Below are positions 49,383 through 58,626 of a DNA stretch of 64,000 nucleotides, in pieces. Made by a program: the position numbers and the translations under genes. The DNA comes from Amaranthus tricolor (Eukaryota; Streptophyta; Magnoliopsida; Caryophyllales; Amaranthaceae): the NCBI RefSeq assembly GCF_026212465.1, contig NC_080049.1, positions 36,868,885-36,932,884 of the forward strand, written 5' to 3'. How positions within the stretch are numbered: position 1 is the first letter of the stretch; the number at the start of each line of letters is the position of its first letter. The notes beneath the pieces were generated by a model. That model worked only from the letters and a program-made list of their open reading frames with translations. It was not told where the DNA came from and made no database searches.

Positions 49383-50384
49383 CTAAACATCGAAATGAAT
49401 TAAAACAAAAGGACTAGTAGAGTGAGTGACACTAGGCAAATAAGCATGTTTGTGACTCTTGGCCAGGACACAAGTCTCACAGTCGAGGGACGTAGTACTA
49501 CTTTTAAGGGAAGGGAACAAAACTTTAAGATAAACTAGAGAAGGATGGCCCAAACGTCGATGCCATATTCGAAGTTGATAATCAGTAGACCCGCGAGTAA
49601 GCATAGCTTGACTGTGTTGAGTCGTTGCATCCACATAGTACAAAGCTCCTAATTCAGTACCATGTCTAATAATCGTCCCGGTCTGAGCATCCTGCACACA
49701 ATCACTAGATGTCATAAGAATATTACAATCAAGTTCCTTAGTCAATTGACTAACAGATAAAAGTTTATGTGTTAAGCTAGGAATTAGAAGACAATTTCGT
49801 AGATTAATGGATGGAGAAATTTGAACAGTGCCAGTTTTAGTAACCACAACACAGTCGCCATTGACGGTTTGAATTTGAGTACGGGTAGTGGGGGTGGTAT
49901 GGAAAAGGTCAGAGGGTGTATAGGTCATTGTGTTAGTGGCGCCACAGTTAAAAATCCAAGTTGAAGGAAGAGGTTGACATGATAGGCCCATGGATAAAGG
50001 CCCACGTGTAGAGGAGGTAAAATGGGAATTGGAGGTGTATGTGGGTTGGAAGGGCGTGGGAAGTGGGCTGGAGAGGGTTAATGGGCCAGGTGGAGTATGT
50101 GGGCCACTCACGTGGCTGGTAAGGCGTAGGTTGGGCTGTTTTTGGTCGGGTGGGTGGGGTCTTTGATGGGTTTTTTTAGTTAATTGGGAATTGGAGTTAT
50201 AATTTGGTTGGAAAGGAGTGGGAAGTGGGCTGGAGAGGTTTAATGGGCCAGCTGGGGTATTTAGGCCACACATGTGGCTGGAAAGGGAAAAATTGGGCTG
50301 TGGGTTTTTTTGTAAATGGGATCCGGTTGAGTGGGGTTGTTTATGGGTGTTTTTAGTCAACTTTTCAACTTGCTCTAATAACAA
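49383..50384 (-). pseudogene. Copia element 1: protease and pre-integrase
   Basis: From the N-terminus: a long Pro/Asn/Gln/Thr-rich linker with an internal duplication (two copies of an LTSHVSGPHTPPGPLTLSS-like segment), then protease motif WIFNCGATNTM. The usual active site is D-[CS]-G-A, so the catalytic Asp is replaced by Asn. The GAG-pre-integrase zinc motif follows (HRRLGHPS ... CETCVLAKSHK). The frame ends HFDV-stop where HSDVWGP is expected (Trp TGG to TAG). It opens at a TTG in this frame, with no proper ATG. Confidence 0.8.
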
Positions 50385-50419
50385 ATCCCCACATTCTGAT
50401 TTTTTGATTTCCCTCTCTT

Positions 50420-50427
50420 ATAATAAC
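50420..50427. repeat. Left 8-bp target duplication of the hAT element
   Basis: ATAATAAC, identical to 53724-53731. Confidence 0.88.
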
Positions 50428-53400
50428 CTAGGAAACACGGATACGGCACTGAATTGGCGTGTCGCGTGTCGAACATGTGTCGGATACGGACACGCAACGG
50501 ACACGCGAAAATTCTTTAATCTTTAATCTCAGTGTTAATCTTAAATTCTTAATCTTAATTTCTTGTAATGTGCTCTTTCGACCATTGAATTTGGTTACTA
50601 TCTTCATCTTTGATTTTATAATCTAAGTAATATGGAGCCATTTATTTGTTTGAAAGAACCTGGAATTGGGTTTAAAAATCTGGAAACATTATTGTTTCTA
50701 AGCTATTGAAAATTTGAAATGTTGTCGTAGCTTCCTGAATTTGATTCCATTCTTCGAAGCTTCCTGGAGAATCTTGTTGTCGTAGCTTTTGTTAATTTGA
50801 TGTTATGATGATGATAAGAATTCAATTTGGTGAATTCAAATTGTTTCTCAGCTATTGAAAATTTGAACCAACATTTGAAATTGTTGAAATTTTAGTAATA
50901 ATTTTTGTTAGAATGTTGTTTCTTGATTTTTTTTTATGTTGTTTGAGTGATGAAAAGTTTGTTAATGTTAAATTGTTAATGTGTTTGTAATTTGAATTTT
51001 GAAAAGTTGAAATGTTGTTCTTGATTTTTTTGTATATCCTCTTTGAATATTTGTTAATTGTTATTTGTTAATGTTAAATTGTTAATGTGTTTGTAATTTG
51101 AATTTTGAAAAGTTGAAATGTTGTTCTTGATTTTTTTGTATATCCTCTTTAATTGTTGTTGTTTGAATTTGAAGAGTTCAATCATGTCTAGTAGTGGGGC
51201 TAGTGGCTCTGATTGATGCAATGTTAGTGGTGATGCGACAAATGAAGAGGGTGATTTCGGTTCTTATCCTTTGTGAAAATATGTTCTTAAAGGGGACAAA
51301 ATGAGTGGGGGTGGGGGTAATTATACTTGGCAATGCAACTTTTGCAAACAAATAAACAATGGTTCATATACTAGAGTTAGAGCACATTTGATGGGTGTTG
51401 CAAAAGGTAGAATTAGTCAATGTCCTAATGTAACAAATGAGGATAAATGCAAATGAGAAACTTAGAAAGACAAATTGAGCAATATAAAGAATCTAGACAA
51501 CCAAAAAGACCACCACTTCCTAGTCAATCTTTGTCTTCTGAAACTTCTCTTTCACCAACTTCATATGCCAAGAAAAGAAAATCTGACAACCCAATCACCA
51601 AAGCTTTTGATATACAAGCTCGAAACAACTTAGATGCTGAGATAGCAAGGATGTTTTTTACTGGAGGATTGCTTTTCAACCTTTGTCGAAACCCTTACTA
51701 TGTTAGTTCATACAACTATGCTGCCACAAATAATATTCCTGGTTACAATAAAATGAGAACCACTTTGTTAGATAGAGAGAAGGAAAATGTTGAAAGGCTT
51801 TTAGAACCAACAAAGGCTACTTGGAGGGAAAAAGGGGTAAGTATAGTGAGTGATGGGTGGAGTGATCCACAAAGGAGACCTTTAATTAACCTCATGGTGG
51901 CTTGTGAAGTTGGTCCTTTGTTCTTAAAGGCCGTTGATTGCTCAGGAGAGGTAAATGATAAAGACTTTATTGCTAATTTGTTGAATGATGCCATGGAAGA
52001 AGTTGGAGATGACAAATTTGTTGTACAAATTCTCACCGATAATGCAAGCAATTGCAAGGCCGCTGGAGAACTTATAGAGGGTAGATATCCACATATATTT
52101 TGGACACCATGCATTGTTCACACTCTTAACCTTGCTCTTAAAAACATTTGTAATGCTAAAAATGTTTCAAACAATGAGGAGGTTTATGATGAGTGTCATT
52201 GGATAACCAAAGTTCATGGAGATGCTTTATTTGTCAAAAACTACATAATGAACCATTCAATGAGGTTAGCTATATTTAATAAGTTCTCTCCATTAAGACT
52301 TCTTTCTGTCGGTGATACTCGCTTCGCTTTGGTAGTTGTCATGCTAAAGAGGATGAAACTTCTTAAACCAACTCTTCAATCCATGGTTGTTAGTGAGGCT
52401 TGGTCCACATATCGTGATGATCATCGTGGACAAGCTACACTTGTGAGGGAAAAGATTCTAAATGACGATTGGTGGGACAACGTTGATTACATCCTTGATT
52501 TTACTCGTCCCATTTATGACATGATAAGAGCATGTGACACCGACAAAGCATCACTTCATTTAGTATATGAAAAATGGGATTAAATGATTTCAAAGGTGAA
52601 GGAGATCATATATAACCATGAGCATAAACAAAGGCATTAGTATTCTTCTTTCTTTAGTGCGGTCAAAACAATACTTCTTAGCCGTTGGAAGAAAAGCAAC
52701 ACTCCACTTCATTGTTTGGCACATTCTTTGAATCCAAGGTGAAGGAGATCATAATGTATGTTTAAATGTTTAAAGCATAAGCTTATGCATTAACTAAATT
52801 TTCTTCTTTTTTATGTATTTAAAAGGTATTATAGTGACGCGTGGCTAAAAGAGGTCTCTGGTAGAGTTGCTCCACATGTTGACAATGAAATTTTCACACA
52901 AAAATTCAATTGATTTAGAAGATTGTTTCAAGACTTGGAAGATAGAAGAAAGTTTAATATGGAGTATGCTATTTTCTCGGCAACAGATGGTGGTGTATTT
53001 ACCGAACCGGAATGCTTGAATGATGTGTACTTGATGGCTCCAAAGCATTGGTGGGCTACTTATGGCTCACAAGTTCCGATGCTTCAAGCATTAGCATTCA
53101 AGTTGTTAGGACAACCATCATCTTCCTCTTGTTGTGAGAGGAATTGGAGCACATATAAATTCATTCATTCATGTACTAGAAACAAACTTGCACCAAAACG
53201 TGCTCAAGATTTGGTGTACATTCATAACAATCTTCGTTTGTTTTCAAGGAGAGGTGAGGCTTATAACAAGGGAAGAACAAGGTTGCATTATGGGATGTTG
53301 GAGGAGATGACTTTGGAAATCTTGAAGATTTTTTTTGTCTTGGCATGGCGGATCTTTCTCTTGATGAGCCCGAGTTGAAAACTACTATTGTAACAGAGGA

Positions 53401-53723
53401 TGACGATGGATGTCATATGGATGATGTGTGATGATCAAACTTTAATTTACCTATTTATTTGGTTTTATTTAATTTGTTTTTCTTTAATTTAGTTTGTATG
53501 ACTGTTTTTAAATACTCATGTTGATTATTTGGTACTTATTTGTATTTTATGTGAGTTTTATGTTTTTAAAGTGTTTATTTGCAAATAACAAATGAAAGAT
53601 TGTAAAATTATTTTTAATTTGATATATTTATTATATTACCATTTTCATGTCCCCTATCCGCTATTTTAAGTTGGCTTTTTCCCGTACCCGTGTTATGTCC
53701 GTGTCCATTTTAGTGCAACCTAC
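50428..53723 (+). mobile_element. Complete hAT element (3296 bp) with mutated transposase
   Basis: Bounded by a perfect 8-bp target duplication ATAATAAC (50420-50427 and 53724-53731). Left end CTAGGAAACACGG; right end, read inwards, GTAGGTTGCACT. The two share TAGG and CAC within an imperfect 11-bp inverted repeat. Subterminal DNA is rich in ACACGG/GGACACG and CCGTGTCC motifs on both sides. It carries a BED-finger/DUF659/hAT-dimerisation transposase gene with stops and frameshifts. It sits next to the copia element 1 protease region. Confidence 0.92.
51184..53431 (+). pseudogene. hAT transposase (BED finger, DUF659, hAT C-terminal)
   Basis: Starts MSSSGASGSD, then an in-frame TGA. A BED-type finger follows (KYVLKGDK ... 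WQCNFCKQ ... VRAHLMG ... C), itself with a Trp TGG to TGA change before KYV. The main frame 51447-52583 holds the catalytic core with SIVSDGWSDPQRRPLINLM (DUF659), ILTDNASNCKAAGELI and WTPCIVHTLNLAL. A TAA interrupts at 52581. A GT-AG intron is likely at 52739-52825 (AATCCAAG to GTATTATAG). The C-terminal hAT dimerisation domain lies in 52923-53378 (HWWATYGSQ, then CCERNWSTYKFIHS and RNKL). A frameshift in a T run near 53330 separates the acidic tail ending at 53431. Not functional as read. Confidence 0.9.
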
Positions 53724-53731
53724 ATAATAAC
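53724..53731. repeat. Right 8-bp target duplication of the hAT element
   Basis: ATAATAAC, identical to 50420-50427. Confidence 0.88.
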
Positions 53732-54207
53732 TTTATTTCTCTCTCCTCGGAAGACACTAACTTTATTTCTCTCTCCTCTGAAGACACTTTCCCATGTTGA
53801 TGTCCTTTTTTCTCTCTCCTCTTCCCAAAAAATTGAGTTGCCTTTTTCTCTCTCTCACCTTCCCAAAAAATTGAGTTGCCTTTTTCTCTCTCCCCTTCCT
53901 TTTTTTGAGACATACCCACTCGGCCACTTAATACCCACCCCATGTGATACTCCTTCTCTTCTCTCTTCTTCCTAAAAGGCTGACTTGCCTTTTTCTCTCA
54001 CCCTTTCCATTTTTCATACAAGTCCACACATCACTATATTTTCTCTTTCTTCTGAAATCCCATCTCCATTTGTCTTTCTTTTCCATTGTTTGATTTTTAT
54101 TTTGTGTTTTCCTCTGATTTTGCTTCCCCATGTTCAGTAATTTTTGTTTTCAAACATCACGTGAAATTTATTTTTTTAAATTACTAAAATTATGAAGAAC
54201 GGAGTCC
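53732..54207. repeat. CT-rich tandem repeats
   Basis: A 30-bp unit (AACTTTATTTCTCTCTCCTC plus GAAGACACT) occurs twice at 53729-53790, and TTCCCAAAAAATTGAGTTGCC with a CTCTCTC run occurs twice at 53822-53900. The minus strand stays open as Glu/Lys/Arg-rich frames (53710-54131), which are low-complexity translation. This is possibly an old untranslated region. Confidence 0.5.
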
Positions 54208-55393
54208 TAAAAGCATCCTTACTCATGATCTAAAAAAAAGGTCATCTTACTATTTCACAATTTTTTCTCTCCTAAAATTTCATCTTTCAACCTAATTTTA
54301 TTAACAATGACCTCTTTTAAAAGGTCATCATCCTCTCTTTCTTACTTTTTTTCTACCCCACCATAATTTCTCTCCCTTAATTTATCTAACATTTATCTTT
54401 ATTTTTTTATAATAATATTTTCATGTACAAAGTTAATATAATTTTTTATTTGATTAAAATAGATTTATTATTTTATAATTAAAAAAATTATTCTTTTAAT
54501 AAAAATAATATTTTATAATAAATATAAATATAAATATAATTTTTAATAAATATTTTTTAATATTTAAGAAAAATTCGTTAACTTCAAATAAATATTACAA
54601 TGCACATAAAATAAATATACAAATTAAAAAACTAAAATTTTAAATGATACATTAATTGCGGTTCTCTCCAAACTTTTGCCAGATATTTTCAACCAAGTCA
54701 TCTTTTAAGGATAAATGTGTTTTTCGATCTTCAACATCATCCTTATTTGCCAAGTATCGATTGATATCAATAATTCTATCTGTGTAATACTCAAAGTCAT
54801 CATTTGCCAGATACTGAATTTGAGCACTTTGATTGTAAGAAGATTTTTTCCTTGGTTTTTTTTTTACATGGATTTCTTCCATAATTTAGGTTATTTGAAT
54901 CCATATTTTTTTTTGGGATTTATTAAATGATTTCTTTGGTATTTTTTTTAACCAAAAAAAGTAGGAAAATATGAACAAAATATGTAAAAAAAAATTATGT
55001 CAAAAAATATCAATATTGGTCTCATTTTATAGATCTCGAAAAAATATGACCGTTGGTATAAATTTTTTTAAAAAAATTATTTTAAAACGAAAATAGCCGT
55101 TAAAGGCAAAAAACAGGTATTTTTTTCTCACCCAATCAGAAGCCGCCAAGTGGCCTGCAGCTGCACGCGTGTCAGAGGGGGGAGGCTGTTATTTTTCAAC
55201 GCCCAATCAAAACTCGACATGTGGCGAAAATTTTTGAAAAAAATGGGGTGACCGTTCACCAGAACGGGTCACCCCAAGACCATTTAACCCAATCTTTTCC
55301 CTAACCAACCTAATATTAGATCACTATTATTATGTTTTTCCTTATAGTTTGGTCATGTGACCTTTAATTATATCACCAATAATAATGCTCTAA
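54208..55393. mobile_element. PIF/Harbinger element with TAA target duplication
   Basis: The element proper is 54211-55390 (1180 bp), flanked by TAA on both sides (54208-54210, 55391-55393). Left end AAGCATCCTTACTCATGATC, then AAAGGTCATCTTAC. Right end read inwards GAGCATTATTATTGGTGAT, then AAAGGTCACATGACC. These are imperfect inverted repeats over about 40 bp. The three-base TWA target and GAGCAT-type ends suit PIF/Harbinger. It carries a short transposase-like remnant and, near the right side, a hairpin GGGGTGACCGTT/AACGGGTCACCCC (55237-55266). Confidence 0.78.
54652..54882 (-). pseudogene. C-terminal remnant of PIF/Harbinger transposase (ALP1/HARBI1-like)
   Basis: This 76-codon frame ends DVEDRKTHLSLKDDLVENIW followed by QKFGENRN. 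The pattern R-x-x-H-x-x-L-x-x-D-L-[IV]-E-x-[IL]-W closes many plant Harbinger transposases and ALP1-like proteins. The nuclease core is absent, so it is either a fragment or a captured tail. Its position inside a TAA-flanked element supports the call. Confidence 0.55.
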
Positions 55394-55789
55394 AGATACT
55401 TCGTATTGTATAGATTTGTGTGACTTGCCTCTCCCTTTTAATTTGTTTTGATTAACACAAGCTTTAAGATGTATACTATATTCCCACTGTTGGGTAATTC
55501 ATTTGGGTTAAAACTAATACCATATGGGCCAATAAACTCCATACTCTCATTGAGCATGTATGATGTCAATAACGATCATGTATTGATGGTGAATCCACCT
55601 TATCTAATTTGAAATATCCCTCCATTCTCTAATCACATTTTATTTAGAATATTCCACTTCAAAGAAAAAGAAGTAATAGCTATTATTTTTGAGAACTATA
55701 TAGAAGATATAATGAGTATATCTATTTGGAATCTTGTTAGATTCGTTACTCTATTATCATACATTTTTTATATTGTTTTATACACTAAT
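55394..55789. other. AT-rich intergenic DNA, nothing assigned
   Basis: No gene or clear repeat is visible. Confidence 0.35.
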
Positions 55790-55960
55790 TCTTAAATGAG
55801 ACGGTCTCATAGTGATCAATTATAATTTTAAAAATAAAGTATTAGAGTGATTACTTATAACCTTAAAACGATCACTTACGATCTTAAAGTAATCAAATAA
55901 AGTAATGGGCTAATATATGGGCTCATCTCATGGTGAGACGGTCTCATACAAGACGAACAG
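55790..55960. mobile_element. MITE with GAGACGGTCTCAT ends
   Basis: AAATGAGACGGTCTCATAG on the left and GGTGAGACGGTCTCATACAAG on the right. The interior has AAGTAATC/CGATCACTTACGATCTT units like the tandem repeats in SAM intron 5. Confidence 0.6.
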
Positions 55961-56821
55961 TTTTTTATAATGCGAATTAGAGATATTAAGGCTTAAAAAT
56001 TATTTTTTTAATGTGCAAAAAGTAAACAGATAAACTTGAGGGTAGTATTTTATGAGTCTTTGGGAAGAGCACTTGAAGGATAGGTTTATGTAGGATCTAA
56101 ACTTGTAAATTTAAATCGTAGAAATCGGAATGAATAGAGAAGCATTCTTATGGATGATCAATGGAAGTTTGGAACTGATATATTGGTTTATGTAGTCAAC
56201 CCTAAAGATTAACACTATATTTGGATAATAATTTTGGAGAAAGAAAGGGAGGGAAGGGGAGGAAGGAAAGGAAAAGGAAAAAAAAGAAATAAAAGGGAAA
56301 TAATTCTTGTTTATGTAGGAGGGAATGGAAAAAAAAAATAAAAAATAGAGAGTTTTTCCTTCAAATCTTTTCAACTTTAAGAGATTAAAATTTCTTAATA
56401 AAAAATATCAATTAAGCCTTTTCAATTTCCTGCCCTTCAGGCTCCAAAAATTTCTTCCCTTCTATTCTCCTATCTAAATAAGGGAATCTTCCGGCTCTAA
56501 TATTAATGTTGTTATTGCTACTTATACATGGTGGTATATATTCAACCCAATCCTTATATTCCGCCACTCTTTTCATTTCATCGCCACCCCTTGAGTAAAT
56601 TACCATTTTGCTCTTAGATTTTCAAAAAATAACAATATTACCATTAAAGGTAAAATTTCTATATATACCACACTCCAACTAAAATTATTCTCACTACAAC
56701 TAAAAACCAACTTACTAAAGCTAAATTTCGGAGCAAAAATTAAGTACAATCCCCAAATTATTAATCGAGGTAAGTTATTTTTAATTTAATTAGTTGCAAA
56801 AGAAAAAAAAAATAAAAATTT
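55961..56821. other. Intergenic DNA, no gene seen
   Basis: Includes a purine-rich tract (about 56236-56345, AGGGAGGGAAGGGGAGGAAG-like) whose complement gives a hydrophobic 87-codon frame of no recognisable family. Confidence 0.4.
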
Positions 56822-57194
56822 GAAGAGGAGTCGCCCAAATTTGGGCGGCTGGACCTCGGTTTTGGCGCCTAGTTTTAGGCGACTGAACCGGGGTCCAGCC
56901 GCCCAGATCTGTGCGACTCCTCTTCAAATTTTTTTTTTCCGTGTATTTAGGATTAATTAATTTAAATTTTGAAGTATGTTTTGTTTTATGAATTATTAGT
57001 GTAAATTTGTATGTTGTAATGTGTATTTATTTTTCTTTTAGTAAGTTTTATATATTGTTTTGAAATTATGATATTTAAAAAAAAAAATTGAAAAGTAGTC
57101 GCCCAGATCTGGGCGGCTGGACCCCGCTTCAGCCGCCTAAAATGAGGCGACTGAACCGGGGTTCAGCCGCCCAGATCTGGGTGACTTCTTTTCA
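56822..57194. repeat. Two tandem GC-rich hairpin units (period about 267 bp)
   Basis: Hairpin 1 (56822-56926) has about 39-bp arms with four mismatches; hairpin 2 (57089-57194) has about 38-bp arms with about three. Both contain GTCGCCCAGATCTGGGCGGC-like sequence, and each has an inner small hairpin around GGCGCCTAG/TAGGCG. The AT-rich spacer (TAATTAATTTAAATTTTGAAG and ATTATTAGTGTAAATTTG blocks) is repeated too, and a further partial spacer copy reaches 57457, just before the mobile-domain fragment. Confidence 0.8.
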
Positions 57195-57517
57195 GTTGTT
57201 TTTTTTTTTATTTTTTTTTTTTTCGTATGTTTAGGAATAATTAATTTAAATTTTGAAGTATGTTATTATTGTTGTTAATGTTATTATTATTAATTTTATT
57301 ATTATTATTATTGTTGTGATTGTTATTTTTTTTTATTAAATATATGTTAATATTATTATAATTAATTATATTATTATTAATGTGATTGTTATTTTTTTTA
57401 TTATTAAATATATGTTCATGTTTTGTTTTATAAATTATTAGTGTAAATTTGTATGTTAAATTTTTTGTTGTTAAATTATTATTTATGTTTGAATGAAACT
57501 GTAAAAAGTTGTAGAAA

Positions 57518-58313
57518 ATGGCTGGTAATCAAGGAAAAGGAAAAGGTTTTTTTTAGGCAATTGTTGAGAGGTAATAGTTCAAGGCCTACTTTACTCAGAG
57601 GAGACCCGCATGAGAGGGGGGTGACGGGTTCTGCTAGGAGGGCTAGGCATGAAGAGGCTGCCAGACACAGTGAGGCCCAAAGGTCGAGTACGCTGAACCA
57701 AGTGCGTATTCATGTTGATGACCAGGCTGACAGCCTCCAGAGTAGTTGGGGGGTTTATAGTGATGATGATAATGATGCTGATGATGTTCAGTTCCAAGCT
57801 CCTGAGTCTCGCCAATTGGACTGGGCTGTTGTTCGCGGCCCCGACGGCAGATTTGCCCGTGGCGGCCCGAGTTCTTCTGCCGCATCTGAGCGCGCAGGAC
57901 GTAGTTTTGTTGATAATCAGCCGCCACGGGAGAGCAGGCCCTCACAGTCCACTAACACGGACTGGTTAGTGACATCACCCCAGCCCGGGGGGCCGACAGA
58001 TACGCGACTGATCCCTAGCTATGGCGGGGACATAGCTAAACTTATTTATGACGGCTCCGAGCGTACGCCTCCGATTCTGGATTGCCGTATTAGAAAGAGA
58101 CCGGTGGAGTCCATCATCGGACTGAGGGATATGTCCGATGCGCTAAACGTTGTTCTATCTGCCACTTCCCTCGGCTGACTACCGGTCATTATGCACCAGC
58201 ACATCGACTGTGCTTTGATATCGGCGTTCGTCGAGAGGTGGCAGCCGGATACGAACACCTTCCACATGCCCTGGGGAGAGATGACGATTATGTTGCACGA
58301 CGTACAATGTTAA
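57518..58313 (+). pseudogene. Plant mobile domain (MAIN-like) fragment
   Basis: Starts MAGNQGKGKG at 57518, then a frameshift in a T run (57547-57554) leads into RQLLRGNSS. A Ser/Arg/Asp-rich linker with an acidic DDDNDADD stretch is followed by the domain: IGLRDMSDALNVVL, an in-frame TGA at 58176 (likely Trp TGG), then LPVIMHQHIDCALISAFVER and WQPDTNTFHMPWGEMTIMLH with DVQ. This matches the start of the plant mobile domain (aminotransferase-like, shared by MAIN/MAIL proteins and transposons). It ends in TAA at 58311, where the family continues with a YxLGL-type segment, so the rest is lost. GC content is well above the surroundings. Confidence 0.8.
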
Positions 58314-58431
58314 GAGGAACTAACTTGCAATGAATACAATTTAAAAAGAAAAAAAAAACTTGCTATGAATAGCATGCATTATTTTAATATGATGCAGAAT
58401 TAATTAAAGTGTTCAATATAATCATGATTTC

Positions 58432-58626
58432 TGGTTAAACAACATTTTGTGGTTTCCGATTATTTCTATATATTCATTCAACTGTAAAATGGTCATAATA
58501 TATACAATGAGTTCTGAATAACTGCTCCTAAAACAACTGTCATATTGCCTGAATAACTTCTATACTAAATAACCGCTCCTGTATCGAATAACCGCTATAC
58601 GCATAACTGTAATACATAGTCTAACA
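58432..58626 (-). repeat. 3' LTR of copia element 2
   Basis: Begins TGTTAGACTATG on the minus strand at 58626, directly after the polypurine tract TTGAGGGGGAG. The pol stop codon lies inside this LTR start. The far end is tentatively GTTTAACCA at 58432; it might extend some 30-50 bases further. Confidence 0.6.

Larger units (their letters stand above)
46533..50410 (-). mobile_element. Decayed Ty1/copia element 1 (5' end missing)
   Basis: On the minus strand, in order: protease/pre-integrase (50384-49383), integrase (49331-48659), RT (about 48060-47363), RNase H (47359-46780), a purine tract near 46700 and a short LTR (46692-46533, starts TGTATTAATG, ends GTGTATTCA). This is the Ty1/copia order PR-INT-RT-RH. 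gag and the 5' LTR are not seen; the left part stops just before the hAT element. Many stops and frameshifts mean it cannot make its own proteins. A 75-bp-type micro-LTR copy interrupts the integrase at 49059. Confidence 0.88.

Noticed and set aside
50385..53790. hAT inserted inside copia element 1 gag
   Set aside because: The left flank is copia, but after removing the hAT element and one target copy the right flank is CT-rich repeat DNA with no gag similarity, so copia element 1 seems truncated just before the insertion site.
53710..54131. Glu/Lys/Arg-rich minus-strand frames
   Set aside because: Complement of CT-rich tandem repeats; low complexity only.
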